64,000 bases of DNA from Lucinisca nassula. Its lineage: Eukaryota; Mollusca; Bivalvia; Lucinida; Lucinidae. Positions 30,515 through 41,111 of this stretch are shown here, piece after piece. The number at the start of each line of letters is the position of its first letter. Within the stretch, counting starts at the first letter, position 1. The notes below the pieces were generated by a model that saw only the letters and a program-made list of their open reading frames with translations, searched no databases and was not told the origin of the DNA. The position numbers and the translations under genes are program-made. The DNA lies in NCBI GenBank assembly GCA_963580285.1, contig OY757021.1:91933221-91997220 (forward strand), given 5' to 3'.

Positions 30515-30870
30515 ACAATGTAGAGCCAGATTAGACGCCGCAGTACGCGGCGTCTGATCAGTGTTTACGCTATGTGCTTATAGTAGATTAATTTAACGGT
30601 CAGACGGCACAGAGCGCAGCATCTGATCAGGGTCTACACTGTTTGCTTACAGAAGATGAATTTAAAGGTGAGACGGCACAGAACGCAGACTCTGATCAGG
30701 GTTCTACACTGTTTGCTTACAGTACATGAATTTAACGGACACACGGCACAGAACGCAGCATCTGATCAGGGTTCTACACTGTTTGCTAACAGTAGATGAA
30801 TATAACGGCACAGAACGCAGCATCTGGTCACTGGTCAGGGTCTACACTGTTTGCTTACAACACATTAATT
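30515..30870. repeat. CAAACAGTG hairpin followed by four tandem right arms
   Basis: One hairpin ('acaaacaatgtagagcc...gacgccgcagtacgcggcgtc') is followed by about four ~70-bp units 'cggcacagaacgcagcatctgatcagggtctacactgtttgcttac', ending 'aaagggttaaacc'. Confidence 0.85.
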
Positions 30871-31033
30871 AAAGGGTTAAACCAAATATCAACTGTCTAT
30901 GTTACGTTCAGGACCATTTTCCCAGCCTACACGTAGCACAGACGATTGCCCGCCTACCGCCCCCCCCCCCCCCCCCCCCCCCCCGCCACAACCACCACAA
31001 CGGCCGCTGTCAGCCAGTGTTTTGATTATGTCT
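30871..31033. other. Spacer with C-run
   Basis: A (C)n run of about 24 lies at 30960-30984. Nothing else. Confidence 0.6.
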
Positions 31034-31307
31034 CATTACGCAAACACGCCTATACAAATACATTGGCACCTTTAGCGCCGAAAAAATGAAAATTTTAAAA
31101 TGAAATTTTTTTTTTCTTATTTCTGCTCAAAATATAGATTTTGGTATTCGTTAGAACCGCCTCATCGAGGCGGTTCTAACGAATACCCACAATCTATATT
31201 TTAGAGCAGAAATAAGAAAAATAAGGTATACCCCCGGAAACCCCAGTTTTACTATATAGAAGTGGGGTTCAAGGGGGTCAAAATTATATAGGCCTGTTTT
31301 CGTGATG
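31034..31307 (+). mobile_element. PAL-A element
   Basis: CATTACGCAAACACGCCTATAC to TATAGGCCTGTTTTCGTGATG; palindrome intact apart from a one-base gap in the left arm (TTTTGGTATTCG against CGAATACCCAC). Confidence 0.94.
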
Positions 31308-32029
31308 TGTGGAAGGAATAACGGGAGCATCTTTGTTGAAAATGTTTTGTCTAGACTGTGAACGGAATCTTCTCTTAAGGGCCATGAGAACACCTGCCAT
31401 TTTTCAAAAGGAGTTAATTTTCGTGACTTCCTATTATTCGCTTTTCTACAAACTCTGTCCCACTGAAAAGGGGATCTACTCTTAAAGCGAGCAAATTCTT
31501 TCCTTTAAGAGTTGACCCCTATTGATATGGGAGACAAAAATACTTTTGAAAGAGTTTCCTCCCCTGAAAGTTTATCCATTCCCTTTAAAAGTGGTCGGTT
31601 ACCAGGCAAACTATACAGGGAGTCTTTTACATCGTTTCAACTGCAAACAAAATTAATGGCATTGTCGGCATTTGCTGAAACATTTTTGTTGCAATTTTTG
31701 CAAACCTAAGGAAATCCTTTAGTTTACTCTGGAAATGAAATTATTATTCCACCCAGGTCTTCAAATCCACCCAAATCGAGAATTATCACGTGATTCTATT
31801 TGACATGGGTTGGTTGTATGTAGACTGGTTCCCTCACCCTATAGCTCTCTGGCTTTCGCACAGGCATCAAGTTATGGTTGTATGTTGTCGTACGTTGTCG
31901 TTAAGGTTGACGTCGTTGAGCGTTATGTCGTCACTAAATGTTACAGTACTGTAATCGGAATATTGCGGACACCATCAACCGAAGTGTCTGCATTTTTATT
32001 ATTATTATATTAAATATCCAAGCTAAGAG
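31308..32029. other. Unassigned low-copy interval
   Basis: No repeats recognised. One 65-residue plus ORF (31512-31709) has no visible signature. Confidence 0.4.
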
Positions 32030-32064
<35 letters not shown>

Positions 32065-32328
32065 GTGAGTGAGTGAGTGAGTGAGTGAGTGAGTGAGTGA
32101 GTGAGTGAGTGAGTGAGTGAGTGAGTGAGTGAGTGAGTGAGTGAGTGAGTGAGGAGTGAGTGAGGAGTGAGTGATGGAGTGAGTGAAGCGATCGAGCGAG
32201 CGAGCGAATGAGTGAGTGAGTGAGTGAGTGAGTGAGTGAGTGAGTGAGTGAGTGAGTGAGTGAGTGAGTGAGTGAGTGAGTGAGTGAGTGAGTGAGTGAG
32301 TGAGTGAGTGAGTGAGTGAGTGAGTGGA
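32030..32328. repeat. GATT/GAGT tetranucleotide microsatellite
   Basis: About eight GATT units, then a long GTGA/TGAG tract with an imperfect centre (32154-32216: 'gaggagtgagtgatgg...gcgatcgagcgagcgagcg'). The apparent 108-residue THSL-repeat ORF is its translation. Confidence 0.97.
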
Positions 32329-32559
32329 TGTTTTATGCCCCACCATCAAGACACATACGTAATGTGACTGATAGATAGGAAAATTGTCCCGCGGGATATT
32401 AGTTCGGCATAAATCGGCGACCCTCGTGATGCCAGTCTATGACCGTCGGGATGGATCTTTCGAGCTACCATTTTCACCCGTTATAAATACTGAAACTTGT
32501 AAGCATCGTCGTGATCGTAGTCTCCTGAAGATCGACACAGCGGGTTCAGAAATACTGAA
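32329..32559. other. Possible SINE body next to the microsatellite
   Basis: 'ggatgttttatgccccaccatcaagacacatacgtaatgtgac' reads in minus sense as a tail ending in ACTCACTCA, as in some SINE-T2 tails. No tRNA head found, so this is weak. Confidence 0.3.
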
Positions 32560-32837
32560 TATTAGGACAACACACCTATAGAAATGCATTATAAACTTAA
32601 CCGCCGAAAATAATCGAAAATTTTAAGATGAAAATGTTTAATAGTTTTCTAATTTCTGCTAAAATATATAGATTGTGGGTACACGTTAGAGCCTCCGAGG
32701 CGGTTCTAACGTGTACCCACAATCTAAATTTTAGAGCAGAAATAAGAAAAATAAGGATTTCCCCTGTAAACCCCAGTTTTACTAAATAAAAGTGGGGTTC
32801 AAGGGGATCAGAATTATATAGTTGTGGTTTGCTGATG
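32560..32837 (+). mobile_element. PAL-A element with paired stem change
   Basis: Both arms carry ACACG instead of ACTCG: GTGGGTACACGTTAGA on the left and TCTAACGTGTACCCAC on the right. The ends are degraded ('gacaacacacctatag', 'gttgtggtttgctgatg'). Confidence 0.9.
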
Positions 32838-33020
32838 TTTTTCTGTCCGAACCTTAGATTTTAGGTTCTTGTTAGAACCGCCTCAAAAGAAACGCATCAA
32901 TGAGGCAGTTCTAACGAGTACCCACAAGCTATGATATGGAGCAGAAATAAGTAGAGTAATGGTTATCCTATAAATCCCAATTTTCCATTTATAAAGGGGG
33001 GTTTACAGGAAGTGAGTTAA
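32838..33020 (+). mobile_element. PAL-B-like fragment
   Basis: 'aggttcttgttagaaccgcctc...gaggcagttctaacgagtacccacaagctatg' with a 20-nt tip insertion; no clear ends. Confidence 0.7.
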
Positions 33021-33431
33021 CAAGATGGTGAACATTCAAGCCAAGAATACTAGACGCATTTTGTTAGACTCTAGCCTATTTATAAGCAGAATGATTCAAA
33101 AGGTTTTTAAAAGTTTGTGATTCACGCTTAAAAGAATCAACGATTTGACAATTAAACATACAATACCTCGTTTTCTATAAGGCAAACTGGGTTTTGGCGC
33201 CATCTTCTTCAACGGCGCTGGGCTGGATTCGGCTGAAGACGTTATTTCATGTATGGGACTAGGATACAGGGAATCCCTCTTTCGCCCTACGTTATCTTCA
33301 TTAGTAAATATCACACTAATACCAACTCGGCTGGTTTTCCTGTTGTCTGAAAGAAATGAGAAATTTTATGAAAAAAAGGCACGTATCGCATTTAGCGGTC
33401 AAATAAGGTTCAGCCATGCCTGCCCGGGCTC
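33021..33431. other. Unassigned interval
   Basis: Minus ORF 33096-33314 (72 residues) and plus ORF 33253-33471 overlap. Neither shows a motif I recognise. Confidence 0.35.
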
Positions 33432-33711
33432 CATCACGTTAACAAGTCCGCGTTATAATATCCCCTCTTAACCCCACTTTATACGGAGAAATGTGGGGTT
33501 TACGGGAGTATACATTATTTTCTTTATTTCTGCTCCAAGACATAGGTTGTGGGAACTCGTTAGTACCGCCTCAATAAGGCGGTTCTAACGAGCACCCACA
33601 ACCTATGTTTGGAGTTAAAATAAGAAATTATATCACAAATTTTCGTCAAGAAAATTACCGTTTTTGAAATATGAAAAATGCACTATGCCTAACGGATACG
33701 TTATCGTAATG
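33432..33711 (-). mobile_element. PAL-B element
   Basis: CATCACGTTAACAAGTCCGCG to CGGATACGTTATCGTAATG; palindrome around CTCAATAAG. Its right end is part of the target duplication of the adjoining SINE. Confidence 0.93.
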
Positions 33712-33719
33712 TTCCTCAA

Positions 33720-34021
33720 TTTGTGTTTTGTTTGATTTGATGTTTAACGTACCCGTCAACACTGTAAAGGTCATTTTGGAGACGTTGCTTTCAATTTGGT
33801 GGGACTTTTACCCGACACTGAGATGTGACATCTCAAGCCCTGACGCCCAATGAAACCAATAGGGCTTATAAGCATGGACGGGCCGACTAGCACCACTTTG
33901 CCTGGACAGGCTTAGATCCTCTAAGCGGTTTACCAGTACTTGCATGCGGGTCGGTTTCAGCTCTGCGTGGAAGCATCATGCAGCCCATATATTTCTTCAA
34001 GCCACGACAGGCGGGGGCCGA
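33720..34021 (-). mobile_element. SINE-G, full length
   Basis: A perfect 12-bp duplication AATGTTCCTCAA lies at 33708-33719 and 34022-34033. Confidence 0.94.
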
Positions 34022-34033
34022 AATGTTCCTCAA

Positions 34034-34308
34034 GTTCTCCATTACATGTCTGTGGGCAGCAAAAGCTCTTGTGAGGCTGCACGTATTCGCTGGCTCGATT
34101 GAGCCTTCGTAACATTTTTTCCCGGAAGGAGTGGATTTGCTGACGCAGGATCCACTTGTAAAATAGGAGTCACTGTCCGAATCAGTAGTACATGCCCTAT
34201 GTCCGCCGTGTTAATGAACCATAAAACAATTCCATTCTATCCTTGTTAACCCTACCTAATGTAGAGAAAAAAGGTTGGGCAATGGTTTACATTATTTCCC
34301 TTATTCTC
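34034..34308. other. Unassigned interval
   Basis: Nothing recognised except 'taatgtagagaaaaaaggttgggcaatggtttacattatttccctt', a possible PAL-B scrap at the right edge. Confidence 0.35.
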
Positions 34309-34536
34309 CATTACGAAAACACGCCTATACAAATACATTGAAAAAAGTCTGATATTTTTCTTATTTCATCTCAAAACATAGATTGAGGGAACTCGTTAGA
34401 ACAGCCTCTGCGAGGCGGTTCTAACGAGTATCACAATCTATGTTTTGAGCAGAAATAAGAAAAATAATTTTTACCCCTGTAAACCACTGAGTGGGATTTA
34501 AGGGGGTCAAAATTATAAAGGCGTGTTTTCGTGACG
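34309..34536 (+). mobile_element. PAL-A element, shortened
   Basis: CATTACGAAAACACGCCTATAC to AAAGGCGTGTTTTCGTGACG; both halves have deletions; the palindrome is intact around CTCTGCGAG. Confidence 0.93.
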
Positions 34537-34615
34537 GATCATGGTTTTCCAGGATCGACTAAATTCTTTGTAATAAGCTTTGTTATACATACATGTAACA
34601 CCACCTGTACTTATA

Positions 34616-34907
34616 GGTTTGATTTTAAGTTTAACGTCCCCGTCAGCACTGTAAAGGTCATTTTGGAGACGTTGCTTCCAAGTTTATGGGACTTTTACAC
34701 GACATTGAGATGAAATGACATCTCAAGCCCTGCCGCCCAATGAAACCAATAGGGTTTATAAGCATGGACGTCCGACTCGCACCGCATTGCCTGGGCAGGC
34801 TTAGATCCTCTAAGCGGTTTACCAGTTCTCGTGTGCGGGTCGGTCTCAGCTCTGCGTGGAAGCATCATGCAGCCCATCTATTTCTTCAAGCTCCGATTGG
34901 CGGGGGC
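34616..34907 (-). mobile_element. SINE-G
   Basis: Head at 34907 ('gcccccgccaatcggagc' in minus sense), tail 'gttgacggggacgttaaacttaaaatc' complement at the left. The flanks share an imperfect ACTTATA(A)GG. Confidence 0.92.
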
Positions 34908-34989
34908 TAACTTATAAGGTACATATTAAATAGAAAAGTTGTCATTTATTCCATATAATATTTAGCATCCCAGCTCTATAACCGCCTTA

Positions 34990-35623
34990 CATCAAGAAAA
35001 CAAGCCTATATAATTTTGACCCCCATTGAACCAAACTTTTATTTAGCAAAACTGAGGTTTACAGGGAAACCTTATTTTTCATATTATGCACTAAAATATA
35101 GATTGTGGGTACTCGTTAGAACCGCCTCATCGGCTCTAAAATATCGATTGTGGGTACTCGTTAGAACCGCCCCGATGAGACGGTTCTAACGCGTACCCAC
35201 AATCTTTATTTTGAGCAAATATAAGAAACATATCACAATTTTTCAATCTTAATTTCGGCACCCGCCCATCGGGGCTTGAAGAAATATATTGGCTACATGA
35301 TGCTTCCACGCAGAGCTGAATCCGATCCGCACACGAGTACTGGTAAACCGCTTAGAGGATCTAAGCCTGCCCAGGCAAAGCGGTGTGCACGAGTCGGACC
35401 GTCCATGCTTATAAACCCTATTGGTTTCATTGGGCGACAGGGCTTGAGATGTCATTTCATCTCAATGTCGGGTTAAAGTCCCACGAAATTGGAAGCAGCG
35501 TCTCCAAAATGACCTTTACAGTGTTGACGGGGACGTTAAACCTCAAATCAAAAAACAAACTATCTTATTTTTTTTTCAGTGTTAAAGTTTAAAATGTATT
35601 TGTATAGGCGTGTTTTCGGAATG
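34990..35623 (-). mobile_element. PAL-A with duplicated left arm, split by SINE-G
   Basis: CATCAAGAAAACAAGCC starts it. The left arm occurs twice ('attgtgggtactcgttagaaccgcc' at 35102 and 35148) before one right arm. SINE-G separates the right flank, which ends TATAGGCGTGTTTTCGGAATG at 35623. Confidence 0.9.
35257..35560 (+). mobile_element. SINE-G inside PAL-A
   Basis: Head 'ggcacccgcccatcggggc', tail 'gttgacggggacgttaaacctcaaatc'. No exact duplication seen. Confidence 0.92.
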
Positions 35624-35865
35624 GGTCATTTATGCCATATAATATAAGCATCCCAGCTCTATTACAGCCTTAACTATAAAGCTTTTCATTGATCGATCGC
35701 TCATCGGCTAATCGATTGTTACTCGATCATCAGTCACCTGCATAAGCTGATGGTCAACAACAAAGTTGTAGCTGAATCCAACCACTACCTACAAACTCGG
35801 ACCTCTATTGATGGGTCCGAGCTACAAATCAACATTCGTGTAACATCCACTTTGTATGGAAAAAA
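35624..35865. other. Unassigned interval with ATCGAT sites
   Basis: GATCGATCG and AATCGATTG words lie at 35690-35718. 'gccatataatataagcatcccagctctat' is shared with about 34955-34980, so flanking sequence is duplicated. Confidence 0.4.
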
Positions 35866-36129
35866 AATCACGAAACATGCCAAAATAATTTTGACCCCCA
35901 TAAACCCCACTTTTATACAGTAAAACTGGCATTTACAGGGGTGTATATCATTTTTCTTATTTCTGCTCAGAAACATAAATTGTGGTAACTCTTTAGAATC
36001 GGTTCTGACGGATGCCCACAATCCATGTTTTGAGCAGAATTACGAAAATATTTAGAATTTTATATCTGAAAATTTCATTTTTTGATGGTACTTTTTTCAA
36101 TATATTTAAATCGGCGTGTTTTCGTTATG
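35866..36129 (-). mobile_element. PAL-A, palindrome tip lost
   Basis: 'aatcacgaaacatgccaaaataattttgaccccc' to 'cggcgtgttttcgttatg'. The centre is reduced to 'gtggtaactctttagaatcggttctgacggatgcccac'. Confidence 0.85.
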
Positions 36130-36165
36130 AGTCTTGATCATGAACGAAAGCAGGAAAGATTATCT

Positions 36166-36194
36166 GCTGTTTTTTTTTTTTTTTTTTTTTTTTG
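36166..36194. repeat. Poly-T tract
   Basis: A run of about 23 T followed by TTG repeats, just before a PAL-B start. Confidence 0.9.
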
Positions 36195-36223
36195 TTGTTG
36201 TTGTTGTTTTTCGGTTTTGGTTT

Positions 36224-36507
36224 CATTACGATAACTCACCCGTGCAATATAGTGCATTTTTCACATGTCCAAAATGGCTGCTTTTCTTATGAAAATCCGT
36301 AATATTTTTCTTATAAATAATCAAAACATAGGTTGAGGGTGTTTGTTAGAACCGCCTCAATGAGGCGGTTCTAACGAGTACCCACAACCTATGTCTTGGA
36401 GCAGAAATAAGAAAAATAATGTATACCCCCGTAAACCAAGTTTTCTCTATATAAATTGGGGTTTAGGGGGGGGGGGGTCTTCATTTCACGGACTTGTTTA
36501 CGTGATG
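36224..36507 (+). mobile_element. PAL-B element
   Basis: CATTACGATAACTCACCCG to CACGGACTTGTTTACGTGATG; palindrome around CTCAATGAG; G-run in the right half. Confidence 0.95.
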
Positions 36508-36727
36508 TAACGATCCTTTCAAGATTATTTCACTTATTTCTAGCCGATCGTTAATCAGAGGTGGGCGAAAACCAGATACCCGGAGAAAAAACAACTGACC
36601 TTTTGTTCACGCGGCAGAACTTGGCGTCTCACATGTGGCCCGAGCGACACTCGAACCCACCGCCGTGTGAGACCTAAATGTAATGATTAAGAGTCAGCGC
36701 TCCTAACCATTCGACAAGGGAGGCCCG
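36508..36727 (-). mobile_element. tRNA-derived SINE-T1
   Basis: Minus sense: 'gtcgaatggttaggagcgctgactc' (A-box region), 'gtgggttcgagtgtcgctcggg' (B-box region), 'gatcggctagaaataag' and a tail near 36510. Nearly full length. Confidence 0.92.
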
Positions 36728-37214
36728 TCATAATCTGTTTCGACCACAGACAAAGAATCAACCAAAAAATCTCTTAAAAAGTCATGAAACAGAACATTAT
36801 CACATGCTTTGCCTCGCTTACTCTGAAAAAAAAAACCGTTTTCTGTAGGAGGCTGCGATCAAACATTAATTAGCATTCATGTTAACAGAAATTACTTTTT
36901 CCGTGAAGCGCCCACAGAAATAATTATTATTCATTAATTATCACTTAGACAGTGCGCACGAAACGGTAGATCAAGGAACGTCTGGACAGCGAACATTGTG
37001 ATTATCTTGCAACATTTTTATTTTTCAGTTTTTGTGTCGATTGTTTGTCAGTCGACACAAAGTTACAAAGCACAGAGGGTCTTCAAGTCCAAGTGACTAT
37101 CACTGATTTGTAGGTATCGGTTGTATATAGAAAAACAAAACGCTTGTCACTGTGAGATTTGAGTGTTGCGTAAGAGGGTTATATCTATGCATGACTCTAG
37201 ACTGGAATCGTATG
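36728..37214. other. Unassigned interval with one inverted repeat
   Basis: 'ttttgtgtcga' (37033-37043) and 'tcgacacaaag' (37052-37063) form an ~11-bp stem. No gene recognised. Confidence 0.45.
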
Positions 37215-37292
37215 TTGGGTTTGGCAAACAGTGAAGACCCTGATTAGACGACCGGGAACGCGGCGTCTGATCAGGGTATACACTGTTTGCTT
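37215..37292. repeat. CAAACAGTG hairpin
   Basis: 'ggcaaacagtgaagaccctgattagacg' pairs with 'cggcgtctgatcagggtatacactgtttgc'. Confidence 0.85.
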
Positions 37293-37411
37293 ACACAATT
37301 GTAATTTAAGGGTTGAAGGAAACAGTTATTTTTTCTTATTTCTTATTTTTTACACAATTGTAATTTAAGGGTTGAAGGAAACAGTTAATTTTTCTTATTT
37401 TCTTATTTTTC
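37293..37411. repeat. Tandem duplication of ~59 bp
   Basis: 'acacaattgtaatttaagggttgaaggaaacagtta' plus a TTTTTCTTATTT stretch occurs twice head-to-tail (37293 and 37352). Confidence 0.9.
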
Positions 37412-37519
37412 CCAGAACCCCATGCAAAATGTGTCCAAAAGTCTGTGTGCCTAAGCAGGCCGGTTTTGTGTCTTACATGGCTGCAAACATCGAGGACAGG
37501 TTTTCTGACGAAGTTTATT

Positions 37520-37802
37520 ATTACACACCCCACTTAACCCAAATCTATGGAGAAAAGGGTGGGGTTTACAGGTATATACATTATTTGCTTTATTTTTGCT
37601 CAAAAAACATAGTTTGTGAGTACTCGTGAGAACCGCCTAATTAACGAGTACCCACAGTCTATGTTTGGACTAAAAATATGACGAATACCCACAATCTATG
37701 TTTTTGAGCAGATATAAGAAAAATAAGGTTTACACCTGTAAATCCCAATTTTACTATATTAAAGTGGGTTACAAGAGGGTCAGAATTAACAGGCGTGTTT
37801 CA
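37520..37802 (-). mobile_element. Chimeric PAL fragment
   Basis: The left half resembles PAL-B ('caccccacttaacccaaatctatggagaaaagggtggggtttac'). The right half is PAL-A oriented oppositely ('ttacacctgtaaatcccaattttactatatt...aggcgtgtttc'). Three partial palindrome arms sit between them. Confidence 0.7.
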
Positions 37803-37990
37803 CCACCTTTTCGTTCGGTTCAAAAGTTGTCTTAAAGACCATCTCTGAACCTCTGAACAGTCCCAATGTCGGTCTTTAGAGCGGAATTTTATTTTACCTG
37901 TACACTGTGTAAGGTCGACTATAACAGACAAAATAACAGGAGCATTCACACCCCGTCCCCGAGTCCCTCATTAAAAGAAGAGAATTAAAC
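37803..37990. other. Unassigned interval
   Basis: Nothing recognised. Confidence 0.4.
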
Positions 37991-38287
37991 GCCCAATACG
38001 GCCACGGGACTTGAAGAAACAGATGGGTTGCATGATGCTTCCACGCAGAGCTGAAACTGACCGCACACGAGTACTGGTAAACCGCTTAGAGCATCTAAGT
38101 CTGCCCAGGCAAAGCGGTGCGAGTCGGTCCGTCCATGCTTATAAACCCTATTCGTTTCATTGGGCGAGATTGCTTCAGATGTCATTTCATCTCAATGTCG
38201 GGTAAAAGTCGGACAAAACTGGAAGCAACGTTTCCAAACTGACCTTTACTGTGTTGACGGGGACGCTAAACCTCAAAGCAAACAAGC
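37991..38287 (+). mobile_element. SINE-G
   Basis: Degraded head ('gcccaatacggccacgggacttgaag'); body intact; tail 'gttgacggggacgctaaacctcaaagcaaac'. Confidence 0.92.
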
Positions 38288-38750
38288 AATTTACAAAATT
38301 ACGGCAAGCTACATGCTCGACAAGCCTAGATTCTTAAGAGATGTATCGCACATAAAAACACTTAACGGCTAGTTTGTTTTCAGCATAGCGTATAATTATC
38401 TTGGCTGTGGGTTAAAGGGTGGAGCATGATGGAAAATATGATGTTTAATAAATTGATCTATCAGCTGTTTGTTCCTATTAGCGCTTTGTAATCATCCAAG
38501 TTTCCATCATGTGTAAAGAATACTCTTGTAAACAATACATGTGGTATTACAAGGGCATATACATGTATATTACATAACATGCATGTCAATGCATGTCATC
38601 ACATATTGTCGTTTCAGAATATATTACAATGTATAGAGTGTTCGTTTGTTTGTATTGCAAGTTTTCTGGCCCAGAAAACATGCACACTCCTTTTTTCCAG
38701 TTCTGTGGTGTATTCCTTGCTTCCAAAGGGTAACCCTTTGTAGAACATAT
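38288..38750. other. Unassigned interval
   Basis: No gene or repeat family recognised. AT-rich, with several CATGT words around 38520-38600. Confidence 0.4.
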
Positions 38751-38872
38751 TTTACGTCCCCGTCAACACCAGCTAATTTTGGAGACGCTGCTTCCGATTT
38801 TGTGGGACTTTTATCCCACCTTGAGATGAAATGACATCTCAAGTTCTACCGCTCAAAGAAACCATTAGGGTT
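38751..38872 (-). mobile_element. SINE-G tail fragment
   Basis: Only the 3' ~120 bp: complement of 'gttgacggggacgtaaaat' on the left to 'gaaacc.ttagggttt' on the right. Confidence 0.85.
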
Positions 38873-39073
38873 TAAGTTACAAAATAGCATTTCAACTAAT
38901 AAAACAAGAGGCCCAAGAGGGCCTGTCGCTCCACCGGCTAACTTCAGACAATTGCCATATTTATTACATTAACCAATTGTATACTAGTGGACTCTTCTGT
39001 TGCTATATGTTGGACCAGTCCATTTGTCATATAAGGGGTATCAGGCCTATTTTTTTCTATTTTTGATGGAAAA

Positions 39074-39152
39074 TTCTGTTAGCAAATAGTGCAGGCCCTG
39101 ATCAGACAAGGTGTTCTGCGGGGTCTGATCTGGGCCAGCATTGTTTGCCAAG
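39074..39152. repeat. CAAACAGTG hairpin, degraded
   Basis: 'agcaaatagtgcaggccctgatcagac' and 'gtctgatctgggccagcattgtttgcc', with 'gttaagggttttcc' to the right. Confidence 0.75.
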
Positions 39153-39249
39153 GTACGCGTTAAGGGTTTTCCCGCATGCAATGGGCAAACTACAAATGCG
39201 TGCATAGGACACGGATGCCCCCGCCTGAAAATATGTCTATGTTCGTATT

Positions 39250-40095
39250 CATCCATAGAAAGTTATTGACCGTGTTTAAGTTTTGGACCCTCTATTCACG
39301 TTTGACCTCTAAGTATGACCTTGACCTTGTAGGTAAGGACCTTGGTTTTGTGTGAGGCAGATTGTCTCATGATGGCCAACATTTCTGCCAAGTAATTTCA
39401 AAATCCATGCATAGATAAGAAAGTTATTGACTGTGTTTAAGTTTCGGACCATTTTTTTACCTTTGACCTATAAGTATGACCTTGACCTTGGAGGTACAGA
39501 TCTGGGTTTGCATATGACACATCGTCTCATGATGGTTAATATTTCTTCAAAGTAATTTTAAAATCCATCAAGAAATAAGTAAGTTATTGACTGCGTTTAA
39601 GTTTCCGACCCTTTTTTTTACCTTTGACCTCTAAGTATGACCTTGACCTTGGAGGTACGGCGCTGGGTTTGCACGTGACATATCGTCTCATGATGGTTAA
39701 CATTTCTTCAAAGTAATTTCAAAATCCATCCAGAAATAAGTAAGTTATTGACTATGTTTAAGTTTCGGACCATTTTTTTGACCTTTGACCGCTAAGTGTG
39801 ACCTTGACCTTGGAGGTATGGACCTGGGTTTTACACATGACACATTGTCTCATGATGGTTAACATTTCTACAAAGTAATTTCAAAATCCATCCAGAAATA
39901 AGAAAGTTATTGACTGCGTTTAAGTTTCGGACCCTTTTTTTTACCTTTGACGTCTAAGTATGACCTTGACCTTGGAGGTACGGACCTGGGTTTTGCACGT
40001 GACACGTTGTCTCATGATGGCTAACATTTCTGCAAAGTAATTTTAAAATCCATCAAGAAATAAGGAAGTTATTGACTGTGTTTAAGTTTCGGACG
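39250..40095 (+). repeat. ~161-bp tandem repeat, five units
   Basis: 'aagttattgactgtgtttaagttt' recurs at about 39260, 39420, 39583, 39743, 39906 and 40068. Each unit carries AGTATGACCTTGACCTTGGAGGTA and 'tcatgatggttaacatttct'. Confidence 0.93.
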
Positions 40096-40258
40096 CACAG
40101 ACGGACGTTCTCAAGGATGTATACTTATGTGGCTATTTTTGGCAGGATTGATACTTAAGTGGCTAATTTTAGCCACATAAAAGAATCTTTTATGTGTCTA
40201 ACGGACGAACGGACGGATGGATGGACGGACAGACTGATGGACAGGGGCAACGCTATAT

Positions 40259-40293
40259 GCCCTTTCCACCATTCTTCGAATGGCGAGGGCATA
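40259..40293 (+). other. 3'-type terminal hairpin with TTC loop
   Basis: CCATTC (40269-40274), TTC (275-277) and GAATGG (278-283), then CGAGGGCATAA. An ACGGACGGATGGATGGACGG microsatellite lies just upstream (40200-40240), as in the other Helentron-like 3' ends. Confidence 0.7.
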
Positions 40294-40344
40294 AAAAAAA
40301 CAAGTGATCAACCCAAGGAATGTCCATTCTATATTTTTGGACCC

Positions 40345-41105
40345 TAGAGCCATGGTTGGCAGGATTTATGTGAGTGACCATTTGGCATTGCTCCATTCTA
40401 AATATCTAAAGTTCTGGGCCTTATGGTTTCAGAGAAGAAGACTTTTTTAAGTTTTTCCTATTATACGTCTATGGGAACTAATAAGCCTCTGGGCGTGGCC
40501 AATTTTTTACCCCAGGGGCATTGTTGGCAGGATTTATGTGAGTGACCACTTGACGTTGCTGCATACTAAATATCTAAGCTCTGGGCACTGATGGTTTCAG
40601 AGAAGAAGATTTTTGTCAGTTTTTCCCAGTATAAGTCTATGGGAGCTTATGGGCCTCAGGGTGTGGCCAATTTGGACCCCAGGGGCATGGTTGGCAGGAT
40701 TTAAGCAGTTGAATACTTCAAGTTGCTACATCCTAAGCTCTTGGCCTTATGGTTTCAGAGGAGAAAAGTTTCAAGATTTTTTCATTATTAGTCTATGGGA
40801 GCAACTAAGCACTGGGGCGTTGCCAATTTGGACTCCAGAGGCATAGTTTGCAGGACTTAGTAGGTGACCACATAACTTTGCTACATACTAAATGTCTTAG
40901 CTTTAGGCCTTATGGTTTCAGAGAAGACGAGTGTTGAAGTTTTTCCCTTTATTGGTCTATGGGAGCTAATGAGCCAAAGCTGGTGGCCATGGCGGCCATG
41001 TTTTTGTCTGATCAAAATTTCTTCAATGAATCTGACAATGGTCCACACAAGGAACATTCATGGAAATTAAGAACGAAATCCATTTAGCGGTTTTGGAGGA
41101 GAAGA
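40345..41105 (+). repeat. ~155-bp tandem repeat, four to five units
   Basis: 'ggttggcaggatttatgtgagtgacca', 'ggccttatggtttcagagaagaag' and 'agtctatgggagct' recur about every 150-160 bp. The last unit continues beyond the nested HLE-1d, at 43645. Confidence 0.9.
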
Positions 41106-41111
41106 TTTAAA

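Noticed and set aside
30961..30984. Long C-run as an assembly gap marker
   Set aside because: Similar C- and G-runs occur at 18953, 17066 and 20270 inside or beside repeats; they look like real homopolymers, although length may be unreliable.
32023..32349. 108-residue THSL-repeat protein
   Set aside because: It is the translation of the GTGA/TGAG microsatellite; a tetranucleotide repeat without stops is open in several frames.
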